Assembly (NCBI RefSeq): GCF_025144465.1 | Contig: NZ_CP083553.1 | Coordinates: forward strand, 2,540,001-2,604,000 | Origin: Leisingera sp. S132 | GTDB taxonomy: Bacteria; Pseudomonadota; Alphaproteobacteria; Rhodobacterales; Rhodobacteraceae | Reading direction: 5' to 3' | Length of the DNA: 64,000 nt | In this document: positions 28,058 to 37,459 of the stretch, one piece after another | Layout of the letters: each line of letters begins with the position of its first letter | Position numbering within the stretch: position 1 is the first letter of the stretch | Notes under the pieces: model-generated | Seen by the model: only the letters and a program-made list of their open reading frames with translations | What the model was told of the DNA's origin: nothing | Database searches by the model: none | Position numbers and translations under genes: made by a program

Positions 28058-30382
28058 GTGCCTTCATTCTCGAGCACCCTGGAACAGGCCATTCACGCAG
28101 CGCTGGCGCTGGCGAATGAACGCCGTCATGAATTCGCAACCCTGGAACATCTGCTTCTGGCCCTGATTGATGAGCCCGACGCGGCCCGCGTGATGCGCGC
28201 CTGCAGCGTCGACCTGAGTGAATTGCGATCGTCGCTGGTCGAGTTCGTGGATGAGGATCTTGCCAACCTTGTGACCGACATCGACGGATCGGAGGCGGTG
28301 CCGACCGCTGCCTTCCAGCGCGTCATCCAGCGCGCCGCGATCCACGTGCAAAGCTCTGGCCGCACTGAGGTAACGGGGGCGAATGTGCTGGTCGCCATCT
28401 TTGCCGAGCGCGAGAGCGATGCCGCCTATTTCCTGCAGGACCAGGAGATGACCCGCTATGATGCGGTGAACTTCATCGCCCATGGCGTTGCCAAGGACCC
28501 GGCTTACGGGGAATCCCGTCCGGTAACCGGCGCGACCGAGCAGGAAGAGGACAACCTGACCACCGCGCCCGAGGGCGAGAAGAAGGAGTCGGCGCTGGCG
28601 AAATACTGCGTTGACCTGAACGCCAAATCCCGCGAAGGCGAGATTGATCCGCTGATCGGCCGCGACCACGAGGTGGAGCGCTGCATCCAGGTGCTGTGCC
28701 GCCGCCGCAAGAACAACCCGCTGCTGGTGGGCGACCCCGGTGTCGGCAAGACCGCCATCGCCGAGGGCCTGGCGCGACGCATCGTGTCCGGCGAGACCCC
28801 GGAAATCCTGTCGGAGACCACCATCTACTCGCTCGACATGGGCGCGCTTCTGGCGGGCACCCGCTACCGCGGTGATTTCGAGGAACGGCTGAAGGCAGTG
28901 GTCTCCGAACTGGAGGAGCATCCGGATGCGGTGCTGTTCATCGACGAAATCCACACCGTGATCGGCGCAGGTGCCACTTCGGGCGGTGCCATGGATGCGT
29001 CCAACCTGCTGAAACCTGCGCTGCAGGGCGGCAAGCTGCGCACCATGGGCTCCACCACCTACAAGGAGTTCCGCCAGCATTTCGAAAAGGACCGCGCGCT
29101 CTCCCGCCGGTTCCAGAAGATCGACGTGAATGAGCCGACGGTGGAGGATTCCATCGAAATCCTGAAGGGGCTGAAACCCTATTTCGAAGAGCATCACGGC
29201 ATCAAGTTCACCTCGGACGCGATCAAGACCGCGGTGGAGCTGTCGGCGCGCTACATCAACGACCGCAAGCTGCCGGACAAGGCAATCGATGTGATCGATG
29301 AGGCCGGTGCCGCACAGCACCTGATCATCGAAAGCAAGCGCCGCAAGACCATCGGCGTCAAGGAGATCGAGGCCGTGGTGGCCAAGATCGCCCGCATCCC
29401 GCCCAAGAACGTCTCCAAGGACGATGCCGAGGTGCTGAAGGATCTGGAGAAATCGCTGAAACGCGTGGTCTTCGGCCAGGACGATGCGATCACCGCGCTG
29501 TCGAGCGCCATCAAGCTGGCAAGGGCCGGCCTGCGCGAGCCTGAGAAGCCGATTGGCAACTACCTGTTCGCAGGCCCCACCGGCGTCGGCAAGACCGAGG
29601 TGGCCAAGCAGCTGGCGGATCAGCTGGGTGTGGAACTGCTGCGGTTCGATATGTCGGAGTATATGGAGAAACATGCGGTCTCCCGACTGATCGGCGCGCC
29701 TCCGGGCTATGTCGGGTTCGACCAGGGCGGCCTGCTGACCGATGGTGTTGACCAGCACCCGCATTGCGTGCTGCTGCTGGATGAGATCGAGAAGGCGCAC
29801 CCGGATGTCTACAACATCCTGTTGCAGGTGATGGACAACGGCCAGCTGACCGACCATAACGGCCGCACCGTGAACTTCCGCAACGTGATCCTGATCATGA
29901 CCTCCAACGCGGGCGCCTCGGAGCAGGCAAAGGCCGCCATCGGCTTTGGCCGCGACCGCCGCGAGGGCGAGGACACCGCCGCCATCGAGCGCACCTTCAC
30001 GCCGGAGTTCCGCAACCGCCTGGATGCGGTGATCTCCTTCGCGCCGCTGGGCAAAGAGGTGATCCTGCAAGTGGTCGAGAAGTTCGTGCTGCAGCTGGAA
30101 GCCCAGCTGATGGACCGCAATGTGTCGATCGAGCTGACCCGCAAGGCCGCCGAATGGCTGGCCGACAAGGGCTATGACGACCGGATGGGCGCGCGCCCGC
30201 TGGGCCGTGTCATTCAGGAGCACATCAAGAAGCCGTTGGCCGAAGAGCTGCTGTTCGGCAAGCTGACCAAGGGCGGCGTGGTCCAGGTCGGCATCAAGGA
30301 CGGCAAGCTGGATCTGCGTCTGGAAGGCCCCAGCAAGCCGCGGATTTCCGGCGACAAGCCGCCGCTCCTGACTGCGGACTGA
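28058..30382 (+). CDS. clpA: ATP-dependent Clp protease ATP-binding subunit ClpA
   Basis: A 774-residue AAA+ unfoldase that feeds substrates to ClpP. The N-terminal Clp repeat domain (about 1-145) binds the adaptor ClpS. The first ATPase module has Walker A GDPGVGKT from residue 225, and the second has GPTGVGKTE from residue 506 with Walker B VLLLDEIEKAHPD. The start is GTG 28058, with GAGGAG 9 bases upstream. clpS, often next door in proteobacteria, is not adjacent here. The stop shares one base with the start of the M23 gene. Confidence 0.96.
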   Translation: MPSFSSTLEQAIHAALALANERRHEFATLEHLLLALIDEPDAARVMRACSVDLSELRSSLVEFVDEDLANLVTDIDGSEAVPTAAFQRVIQRAAIHVQSSGRTEVTGANVLVAIFAERESDAAYFLQDQEMTRYDAVNFIAHGVAKDPAYGESRPVTGATEQEEDNLTTAPEGEKKESALAKYCVDLNAKSREGEIDPLIGRDHEVERCIQVLCRRRKNNPLLVGDPGVGKTAIAEGLARRIVSGETPEILSETTIYSLDMGALLAGTRYRGDFEERLKAVVSELEEHPDAVLFIDEIHTVIGAGATSGGAMDASNLLKPALQGGKLRTMGSTTYKEFRQHFEKDRALSRRFQKIDVNEPTVEDSIEILKGLKPYFEEHHGIKFTSDAIKTAVELSARYINDRKLPDKAIDVIDEAGAAQHLIIESKRRKTIGVKEIEAVVAKIARIPPKNVSKDDAEVLKDLEKSLKRVVFGQDDAITALSSAIKLARAGLREPEKPIGNYLFAGPTGVGKTEVAKQLADQLGVELLRFDMSEYMEKHAVSRLIGAPPGYVGFDQGGLLTDGVDQHPHCVLLLDEIEKAHPDVYNILLQVMDNGQLTDHNGRTVNFRNVILIMTSNAGASEQAKAAIGFGRDRREGEDTAAIERTFTPEFRNRLDAVISFAPLGKEVILQVVEKFVLQLEAQLMDRNVSIELTRKAAEWLADKGYDDRMGARPLGRVIQEHIKKPLAEELLFGKLTKGGVVQVGIKDGKLDLRLEGPSKPRISGDKPPLLTAD

Positions 30383-31353
30383 TGCGCCTCGCAGCGCTGC
30401 TGACCTCAATGTCGCTCGCCGCGCCTGCCGCGGCGGGCGATTTCCGTTTGCAGTTTCCGCTGGACTGCACCCTGGGCGAAAGCTGCCACATCCAGCAGTT
30501 CGTGGACCGTGATCCCGGGCCGGGTGCCCGTGATTTCACCTGCGGCACGCTCAGCTATGACGGGCACAAGGGCACCGACATCGCCCTGCCCTACCTGACG
30601 GACATGCAGGCAGGCGTGCAGGTGCGTGCGGCAGCGGACGGGGTTGTGCTGGGCACCCGCAACACGATGGCGGACGAGTATGCCACGGCGGAGAATGCCG
30701 CCGGCATTGAGGGCATGGAATGCGGCAATGGCGTGGTGCTGCGCCATGGCGGCGGCTGGGAGACACAGTACTGCCATATGAAGCGCGGCTCGATCCTGGT
30801 GGAAAGCGGCCAGAAGGTGAAGGCCGGCGAAGTGCTGGGCGAGGTTGGCCTCTCGGGCAAGACCCAGTTCCCGCATCTGCATCTGTCGGTGCGCAAGGAC
30901 GGCGCGGTCGTGGATCCGTTCTCCCCGGAGGCTGCGGACACCTGCGGAACCCAGCCGGAGCAGACGCTGTGGGCCAGCCTGCCGCCTTATCAGGCGGGCG
31001 GCGTTCTGGGCGCCGGTTTCAGCACCGCCATCCCGGATTACGGGGCCGTCAAGACCGGAACCGCCGATGAGGCACCTTTGCCGCCGGATGCGCCGGCCTT
31101 TGTATTCTGGGCCTATGCCTATGGCGGCCAGGCCGGGGACTTCATGGAGCTGAACGTGACCGGCCCCGGCGGGGAGTTCGTCGCCCACAGCGAAGCGCTG
31201 CAAAAGAACCAGGCGCAGTTCTTTCGCGCCGCGGGTCGGCGCCTGCGCGGCGGGCAGTGGCCGGCAGGCAGCTATACCGGCGTGGCCCGTCTGCTGCGGG
31301 ACGGTCACGAAATCGCCCGCTTCGTGCGCAGCATGACCATCGCGGCCCAGTAA
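30382..31353 (+). CDS. Secreted M23 family metallopeptidase
   Basis: A 323-residue protein with a signal peptide (about 1-18, ending APAAAG). The LytM-type peptidase domain has the zinc ligands in HKGTD and in the HLH of FPHLHLSVR, with another His in QYCHMKRG, so the catalytic set looks complete. Substrate is probably cell-wall peptide cross-links, acting in the periplasm. A C-terminal beta-rich region (about 230-323) resembles a carbohydrate or adhesion domain but is not identified. Its ATG overlaps the clpA stop (TGATG), giving translational coupling. Confidence 0.88.
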   Translation: MRLAALLTSMSLAAPAAAGDFRLQFPLDCTLGESCHIQQFVDRDPGPGARDFTCGTLSYDGHKGTDIALPYLTDMQAGVQVRAAADGVVLGTRNTMADEYATAENAAGIEGMECGNGVVLRHGGGWETQYCHMKRGSILVESGQKVKAGEVLGEVGLSGKTQFPHLHLSVRKDGAVVDPFSPEAADTCGTQPEQTLWASLPPYQAGGVLGAGFSTAIPDYGAVKTGTADEAPLPPDAPAFVFWAYAYGGQAGDFMELNVTGPGGEFVAHSEALQKNQAQFFRAAGRRLRGGQWPAGSYTGVARLLRDGHEIARFVRSMTIAAQ

Positions 31354-31717
31354 CGCATCCCGGGAGACCGTCCTGCAGCCGCAGCGCGGCTGCCCGGCCC
31401 AACGGGCGCAGCCGCCCTTGCAGGGCGGATTGGCGCCGGGCGGGAGCCGCCCGCGCCTGCACCAGACGCCTGCGCAGCGGCCGGAATTCCGGTTGCCGGA
31501 TTTGATTAAGCCCGCATCCGCAATAGTTTATAGCTTGCCCTGCTGCCCGGCGGGGCCGCAACCCGTGTGTAACTAGTAGCTTGTCTCCATTAGTGAAGCG
31601 GGTTGCACCCCGCACCACCCGCCGGGAAGGCTGGAGACGGCTGCAAACGGCCTGACATCGGGTTTTCCGGTGTGGCGGGAAATCCGGTGTGGTCATCATC
31701 CGGTGCGGCTAGCCCGC
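31354..31717. other. Intergenic stretch between the M23 gene and the OmpA-like gene
   Basis: About 360 bases with no supported gene. Two hairpins follow the M23 stop: GCCCG/CGGGC at 31392-31407 and CCGCCC/GGGCGG at 31412-31428, both without T tracts. The part 31520-31700 is less GC-rich; I see nothing definite in it. Confidence 0.5.
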
Positions 31718-33559
31718 TTATTTCTCAGTGAATTTCAGCTCGATCCGGCGGTTCTGCGCGCGCGCCTCCGGCGTGTCCGCCGGGTTCACCGGCTGGTATT
31801 CGCCAAAGCCGTTGGCCGCCAGCCGCGAGGGCGGCACCCCAAGCGCCTCCACCATGTAGCGCACCACCGACAGCGCCCGGCCCTGGCTGAGCTCCCAGTT
31901 GTCGGCAAATTTCGGATGTACCCCCAGGGGCGTATTGTCGGTGTGCCCGTCCACCCGGATGATCCAGTTGATCTCCGGCGGGATCGCCGCCACCACGCTT
32001 TGCAGGATCGACACCACCTTGGCGATCTCCACCCGGCCTGCAGGCGACAGAGTGGCGCTGCCGGGCGGGAACAGCACCTCGGAAGCAAAGACAAAGCGGT
32101 CGCCCTGAATGCGGACGCCCTCCTGCGTGCCCAGCAGATCGCGCAGGCGCCCGAAGAACTCTGAGCGGTAGCGCTCCAGGTCCTGTGCCTTGGCGGTGAG
32201 CGCCTCCGCTTCGGCCTCCAGCCGCTTGCGCTCCTGCTCTTCCAGCAGCCGCCGCTTGCGTTCCTCGGAAGCCGCCCGGGCCAGGGCCGCGTTCAGGTCC
32301 TGGCCGAGGTTCTGCAGCTGCACCTGCTGCGCTGCATCGCGAGCCTGGTAGTCGTCGAGAATGGCCTGCAAGCCGCCCAGCTGTTCGCGCAAGGCTGCGA
32401 CCTGCTGATTGAGCAGCGCGGTTTCGCGGCGGGCTTCCTCTGACACCGCCTGCTCTTGCGACAGCGCGTCCCGCGCCTGGGCCAGCAGGGCGGCGCGTTC
32501 TTCGGCCCGGGTCAGCTGTTCAGCGGCGCTGGCTTCTGCGGTCTCCTGCGCGGCCAGTGCGGCAAGCAGCCGCTGGCGCAGCACATCAAGGTCTTCGGAC
32601 TGGCTTTCTGCCGCGGTGAGAGCGGCCTTGGCCGCGGCCAGTTCCGCGGCCAGGCGTCCGGCTTCGGCGTCAGAGCCGGCGCGGGCGGTTTCCAGCTCCG
32701 AAAGCTGCGCATCCAGCTGTTTCCGGGCCGCCTCTGCCGCGGCCAGCAGGGTCAGGGTGTCCTCCGCCTGCTGCCGCTGCGCCTCCAGGGCCAGGGTCAT
32801 GGCGGTCAGTTCGGCATCCGCCGACTGCAGTCTTTCGCGCAAGGCTTCGGCGGCTGCGGCCTCCAGCAGCCGGGCAGATTCCTCCGCATTGAGTTGCTCC
32901 TGCAGGCCTGCGATTTCTTCGGTCTTCGCCGCCTGCTCCGTCTCAAGGCTGGCGATCAGCGCCTCCATCGCCTCACGCTCGGCCGCCGCCAGCCGGGCGG
33001 CTTCTGCCTGGGCGTCGATTTCGCCGCGGGCCTGGGCCAGAGCGAGGTTCAGGGCTTCCTGCTCGCTCAGCAGCGCGGCGCGGGCCGCCTCCAGGGTTTC
33101 GCGTGCGGCGTCCAGATCCGCAACCCGCGCCTGAGCAGCGTCGCGGCTGGCGATCAGGGCGGCAACCTGGGCCTCGAAACTGGTGATACGGCTGGCGGCC
33201 TCTGCCAGTTCGCCGGCCTGGCGGTCGCGTTCAGCCGTCAGCGAGGTGATCAGGCTGCGGGCCTGCGCCAGATCCTGTTCCGCCGTGTTGAGTGTCGAAG
33301 CCAGCGCCCCCAGCCGGGCGTTCAGGCGGCTGTTCTCGCGTTCCTCCAGCCCCAGCGCCGAAGCCAGCGCGCGGACCTCGGCAGAGAGTTCATCAAGCTG
33401 GCTTTCCTGTCCGGTGATGGTTTCGCGCAGCACGAATTGCACCACCATGAAGATGGTCAGCACAAACATCAGAACCAGCAGCAGCCCGGTCATCGCATCG
33501 ACGAAGCCGGGCCAGATCGAGGCCTGAAACCGCTGTCCTGTGCGCCGGGAAAGGGCCAT
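31718..33559 (-). CDS. MotB/OmpA-like protein with very long coiled coil
   Basis: A 613-residue membrane protein. One N-terminal membrane segment (about 19-43) carries Asp21 in GFVDAMTGLLLVLMFVL, at the position of the ion-binding Asp of MotB and ZorB. Residues about 50-470 are an almost continuous Ala/Glu/Gln/Leu-rich coiled coil. The C-terminal OmpA-family domain (about 475-613), with VDGHTDNTPLG and NRRIEL, binds peptidoglycan. Together with the upstream MotA/ExbB-like gene, 3 bases away, it should form an ion-driven motor-type complex in the inner membrane. Function unknown. Confidence 0.85.
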   Translation of the reverse strand: MALSRRTGQRFQASIWPGFVDAMTGLLLVLMFVLTIFMVVQFVLRETITGQESQLDELSAEVRALASALGLEERENSRLNARLGALASTLNTAEQDLAQARSLITSLTAERDRQAGELAEAASRITSFEAQVAALIASRDAAQARVADLDAARETLEAARAALLSEQEALNLALAQARGEIDAQAEAARLAAAEREAMEALIASLETEQAAKTEEIAGLQEQLNAEESARLLEAAAAEALRERLQSADAELTAMTLALEAQRQQAEDTLTLLAAAEAARKQLDAQLSELETARAGSDAEAGRLAAELAAAKAALTAAESQSEDLDVLRQRLLAALAAQETAEASAAEQLTRAEERAALLAQARDALSQEQAVSEEARRETALLNQQVAALREQLGGLQAILDDYQARDAAQQVQLQNLGQDLNAALARAASEERKRRLLEEQERKRLEAEAEALTAKAQDLERYRSEFFGRLRDLLGTQEGVRIQGDRFVFASEVLFPPGSATLSPAGRVEIAKVVSILQSVVAAIPPEINWIIRVDGHTDNTPLGVHPKFADNWELSQGRALSVVRYMVEALGVPPSRLAANGFGEYQPVNPADTPEARAQNRRIELKFTEK

Positions 33560-33562
33560 CAG

Positions 33563-34753
33563 TTATTCCCCCGGGCCGCGGTCCGGCAGACCGCCGCGGG
33601 ACAGTCCGCGCGGGCGCGCGAAAGCCTTGATCATCAGGTCGATGTCCTTGCGCAGCTCGGCCAGGCTCTCCTGGCGGCCTGCGGAGATTTCTTCGAGGAT
33701 CCGCAGCATCTGCACGTCGATCGAGCGCAGCCGCATCCGGCTTTCGGCGTCGATGCCGCCGTGCTCTCCCTGCGCGCGCAGGATCTCGGTCAGCGCCTCC
33801 TGCCCCACTGCAACCCGGTCCAGTGCCGCGGTGATGGTGCCGGTCTGATCCTGACGGCGGTTCATCTCCTGGATGGTTTCCACCAGCTCTGTCAGCCGCT
33901 GGTCCACCGCTGCGCGGCCCTCGGCGGTCTCGACAAACATTTCCTGCAGCATTTCCATTTGCTCCGCCATGGTGTCGAGCACCTGGGAGACCACGCCGCT
34001 GTCGCCGCCGCCGTCCTCACCCGAGGAGAAGCTGACGCGGGTGATGGAGGAAAGCCATTCCTCCAGCTCGCGGTAAAAGCGGTTCTGGCCGTGGCCTGCG
34101 AAGAGTTCAAGCAGGCCAACGATCAGCGACCCGGCAAGGCCCAGCAGCGAAGAGGCGAAGGCCACGCCCATGCCGCCCAGCTGCGCCTCCAGCCCGGTCA
34201 TCAGACGGTTGAAGACCGACAGGCCTTCTTCGCCCTCCTGCGGCGCCAGGCTGCGGATGGTGTCGACAACGGCGGGAACGGTTGTGGCCAGGCCGTAGAA
34301 GGTGCCGAGAAGGCCCAGAAAAATCAGCAGGTTGACAATGTAGCGGGTGATTTCGCGGTCTTCATCGATGCGGCTGGCCACCGAGTCCAGAATGGAGCGG
34401 GTGGAGGCCGAGCCCAGCTGCATCCGCGCGCTGCGCGTCGCCAGGAGCGAGGCCAAGGGTGCCAGTATCGACGGCGGGCGGCGGTGTTCCTGGTTGTCCC
34501 CGCCGGCAAAACGCTCGATCCAGCGCACCGAACCGATCAGCTGCACCACCTGCCAGAAACAGGCCAGCACCCCGATCACGAAGACAAAAACGATGAACCC
34601 GTTGAGCCAGGGATTGGCCTGGAACACCGGCAGCACCCGCGGCAGCGCCACAAAGGCGCCGAACCCCGATAGCCCCAGTGCGATCAGCATCATGATGATC
34701 TGCCGCACCGGCTGGGAGAACTGCGGCCGGGTCTTGCGGTCTGGCTGCGCCAT
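33563..34753 (-). CDS. MotA/TolQ/ExbB-like ion channel protein
   Basis: A 396-residue membrane protein with four hydrophobic segments: two near the N terminus (about 15-38 and 50-73) and the conserved pair containing LLIFLGLLGTFYGLATTVP and GGMGVAFASSLLGLAGSLIVG, which match the proton-channel helices of MotA, TolQ and ExbB. A helical cytoplasmic tail of about 170 residues follows. ATG 34753 was chosen over an upstream in-frame ATG because it starts at MAQPDRK with GGAGC before it. It is co-transcribed with the MotB/OmpA-like gene. Confidence 0.85.
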   Translation of the reverse strand: MAQPDRKTRPQFSQPVRQIIMMLIALGLSGFGAFVALPRVLPVFQANPWLNGFIVFVFVIGVLACFWQVVQLIGSVRWIERFAGGDNQEHRRPPSILAPLASLLATRSARMQLGSASTRSILDSVASRIDEDREITRYIVNLLIFLGLLGTFYGLATTVPAVVDTIRSLAPQEGEEGLSVFNRLMTGLEAQLGGMGVAFASSLLGLAGSLIVGLLELFAGHGQNRFYRELEEWLSSITRVSFSSGEDGGGDSGVVSQVLDTMAEQMEMLQEMFVETAEGRAAVDQRLTELVETIQEMNRRQDQTGTITAALDRVAVGQEALTEILRAQGEHGGIDAESRMRLRSIDVQMLRILEEISAGRQESLAELRKDIDLMIKAFARPRGLSRGGLPDRGPGE

Positions 34754-34831
34754 ATTGCCTGGCTCCTGACACTTTTGACTGCTCGTATTGCGTTCGCAGC
34801 CTATAAGCAAAGTGTCAAAAGCGCCAAGGCT

Positions 34832-35362
34832 TTATGCGGTGATTTCCCGCACCCGGCCCGCCAGCCAGTCGAGATCGCTGTCATGCAGGCCGATCTCGGC
34901 CAGATGCTCTGCCGTGTTATAGAGGTATTCGGTATTGGGTCCGCGGCCGCCCACCGCATGGGCGATGATCTGGGCCTGCTCCTCGAGGCTGAGGCCGCCG
35001 CAATACTGCACATGATGCGGGTCGATCACATAGGTGACGGCGGTGACCAAGGAGCCATCCGCCAGTTCAACTGCCAGGTCGCGTTCCAGATAGGCCGAGG
35101 AGATCAGCTCGCGCTCGCGCAGCTCCGCCAGGGTCTGCTCCTCGTGGCCCGCCTCCACCGCCAGGGCAATGCCCTTGCAATGGGCGTCCGCGACCGCATC
35201 CAGCGCCAGCACCAGGCCGGGCTTTTCCTCGCTTCCGCGGTGATGGATCGAGGACATGCAGAAGGAGCGGGCATAGCCGTGCAGCACTGCGACCTCGCGC
35301 CGGGCCACCGGGAAACCGGGGTTCCAAAGAAGTGATCCGTATCCGAATACCCACATTGTCAT
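34832..35362 (-). CDS. Gamma-glutamylcyclotransferase, ChaC family
   Basis: A 176-residue enzyme expected to release 5-oxoproline from glutathione or gamma-glutamyl peptides. The family signature VFGYGSLLWNPGF, which binds the gamma-glutamyl group, opens the protein, and the catalytic Glu is in the SAYLERDLAV region. ATG 35362 or 35356 are both possible; the first has GGAAAGG at a workable distance. It is divergent from the DUF2125 gene. Confidence 0.88.
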   Translation of the reverse strand: MTMWVFGYGSLLWNPGFPVARREVAVLHGYARSFCMSSIHHRGSEEKPGLVLALDAVADAHCKGIALAVEAGHEEQTLAELRERELISSAYLERDLAVELADGSLVTAVTYVIDPHHVQYCGGLSLEEQAQIIAHAVGGRGPNTEYLYNTAEHLAEIGLHDSDLDWLAGRVREITA

Positions 35363-35429
35363 GTCGTCTGGCCCTTTCCGTGCCCTCCCTATAAACAGCA
35401 ATCCTGGTCCGGACAAAAGAGGCTATCCG

Positions 35430-36428
35430 ATGCGCCTGGTGAAACTGCTGATTGCGGCCCTTCTGGTGTGGAGCCTGTACTGGGCGGCTGCGGCCTGGGG
35501 GCTGAAGCGCGGCATTGCCGCCTGGTTCGAAGTGCAGGAAAACCGCGGCTGGCAGGCCGAATATGCCGGGCTGGAGACGCGGGGGTATCCGTTCCGCCAC
35601 CAGACCCGGATCAGCCGCCCGGCGCTGGCGGATCCGCGCAGCGGCACCGCCTGGCGGGCGGACTGGCTGGAGCTGGACAGCCCGGCGGCCTGGCCCGGGC
35701 ATCTGGAACTGCATTTCCCGGCGGCTGCGCAGCGGCTGTCCTATTACGACCAGACCGCGGTGATCACCGCTGACGGGCTGCAGGCCAGCCTGCATCTGAA
35801 GCCCGGGGCGGCGCTGGAGCTGGAGCAGCTGGCGGCTGTTGCGGACAGCTGGCAGATTGCAACGGATGGCGAGACGGTGCTGAGCGGGGCGGCGCTGGAG
35901 CTGCGGGCAGTTCAGTCGGAGACCCCGGAAGCATACCGGATCACTGCAGACATCCGGGATTTTGCCCCGCGGGCGGCCTGGCGGCGGCTCTTGGCGGCCA
36001 GCGCGCCGCTGCCGGAGCGGTTCGACACGCTGGCGCTGGAGATGACGGTTGCCTTTGACGCGCCCTGGGACCGGACAGCGCTGGAGCAGCGGCGGCCGCA
36101 GCCGCGCCGGATCAATCTGAAGCTGGCAGATGCCTGCTGGGGCGGTCTGCGGCTCAAGGCCACCGGCGCGCTGACGGTCGATGAACAAGGGCTGCCGGAG
36201 GGCGAGATTGCGCTGCAGGCGGAAAACTGGCGCGGGCTGGTGCTGATGGCCGAACGCAGCGGTGCCCTGGCCCCGGCGCTGCGCGGCACGGTGGAGCGGG
36301 TGCTGGGCCTGCTGGCAGAGGCCAGCGGCAACCCGCGCGATCTGGATATCACGCTGGGATTTGCGGACGGCTATGTCACGCTTGGCCCGCTGCCGCTGGG
36401 CCATGCGCCGCGGCTGATCATCCGCTGA
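35430..36428 (+). CDS. DUF2125 domain protein
   Basis: A 332-residue protein with an N-terminal signal anchor (about 3-25) and a large beta-rich extracytoplasmic region. The pattern VQENRGWQAEYAGLETRGYPFR and the C-terminal SGNPRDLDITLGFADGYVTLGPLPLG match DUF2125, an alphaproteobacterial envelope family without assigned function. ATG 35430 follows AGAGG. It is probably monocistronic; a GCCCAAGG/CCTTGGGC hairpin lies downstream at 36478-36505. Confidence 0.85.
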   Translation: MRLVKLLIAALLVWSLYWAAAAWGLKRGIAAWFEVQENRGWQAEYAGLETRGYPFRHQTRISRPALADPRSGTAWRADWLELDSPAAWPGHLELHFPAAAQRLSYYDQTAVITADGLQASLHLKPGAALELEQLAAVADSWQIATDGETVLSGAALELRAVQSETPEAYRITADIRDFAPRAAWRRLLAASAPLPERFDTLALEMTVAFDAPWDRTALEQRRPQPRRINLKLADACWGGLRLKATGALTVDEQGLPEGEIALQAENWRGLVLMAERSGALAPALRGTVERVLGLLAEASGNPRDLDITLGFADGYVTLGPLPLGHAPRLIIR

Positions 36429-36640
36429 CACCGCCGCCGCCGGCCAAGGGCCGCGCAGCATTGGCGCAGCGCGCCCGGCCCAAGGCTGTACTGTGCCCCT
36501 TGGGCACTTTCAGCCGCGAGCGCTCGCCCTCATGCTGCGGATTGCGCTCGGCTGATCTGTCTGCTTTGCGGGGTTCTGCCTCGCGCTCCGGGATACTTGG
36601 AGCCAGATGAACAGGGGATCCTGAATTGAATACTGCACCG

Positions 36641-37459
36641 TCAGCGGCAGTAGGATCCGCCGCGATGGCGGGCCACGTCCAGGTGGAAGTGGTCCCTGTG
36701 ATAACGGTCGGCCTCTGGCCCCAGCACGGTGCCGAAGGGGCCGCAGGCAGCACGCCAGATCTTCTTCAGCTTCTTGCGGGTCTTGCGGTTCTGCCAGCCG
36801 TGCAGAACGGTGACGGTTTCACCGCTGGCAAGCGTGAAACCGGAGATGTCGATGGCCCTGCCCTTGCCGTGTTCCGAGATCTTGGCGCCTGGGCGGTTGT
36901 TGCGGGTGCGGCAGGCGTAATGGGCGGCAACGCGCAAGGAGACCACCTTGTTGCCGCGGCCAAAGGCGGTTTCAACCTCACGGTTGATCCAGGTCTTCAG
37001 GGCGCGGGCGGTGTTGCAGGTCATTAGTGAGGCCTGGCTGAGGCGGACCCCGGCGATCTCGCGCACCCGCACCGCGTCCTTGGCACCGCAGCCGGGCTGC
37101 GTGCCGGAGACATGGCCCACGTCGTCCCCCTGGATATCAATGTCGCCGCAAACCGAGCCCTTGCGGCGCTGGCGGCGCTTGAACAGCACTTGCTCTGGCA
37201 GCCTGTCCGGTCGTGCAAAGGGCTGCAAGGAGGCACCGGGGGCCAGCAGCGGCAGATCCGCAGGCCGGGAGGCTGCCGCCAGCCGCTGCTGTGATTGCGG
37301 ACGGGAGACCGGGCGCATGCCGGGCAACGGCTCACCGAGGGCTGCAAGGCCTGCGTCCGCCGCGGAACTGCCGGGCGGCTCCAGCAGGGCATCCGGCGTG
37401 GCGGCCAGCGCAGCCCCGCCGCACACAACTGCCAGAACCATCAGCCCCGCGCGGATCAT
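36641..37459 (-). CDS. Extensin-like family protein
   Basis: A 272-residue protein with a signal peptide (about 1-19) and a C-terminal extensin-like domain: MTCNTARALKTWINREV, RNNRPGAKISEHGKGRAIDISGF and DHFHLDVARH. The His and Asp residues of SEHGKGRAIDI and HFHLD resemble the zinc site of D,D-carboxypeptidases such as MepA and VanY, so a cell-wall peptidase role is plausible. ATG 37459 overlaps the tyrA stop by 4 bases, so it is the last gene of the hisC-tyrA-extensin operon. Confidence 0.88.
   Translation of the reverse strand: MIRAGLMVLAVVCGGAALAATPDALLEPPGSSAADAGLAALGEPLPGMRPVSRPQSQQRLAAASRPADLPLLAPGASLQPFARPDRLPEQVLFKRRQRRKGSVCGDIDIQGDDVGHVSGTQPGCGAKDAVRVREIAGVRLSQASLMTCNTARALKTWINREVETAFGRGNKVVSLRVAAHYACRTRNNRPGAKISEHGKGRAIDISGFTLASGETVTVLHGWQNRKTRKKLKKIWRAACGPFGTVLGPEADRYHRDHFHLDVARHRGGSYCR

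Noticed and set aside
28064-30409. A 781-codon minus-strand open frame opposite clpA
   Set aside because: Mirror of a highly conserved GC-rich gene; the clpA strand has the Walker motifs and ribosome site.
32456-34672. A 738-codon plus-strand open frame opposite the motor pair
   Set aside because: Complement of the Ala/Glu/Gln coiled coil gives low-complexity Arg/Gly/Leu sequence; no start signal or domain.
31718-34753. A Zorya anti-phage system
   Set aside because: Only the motor-like pair is present; there is no ZorC, ZorD or ZorE gene, and the neighbours are core metabolic or envelope genes.
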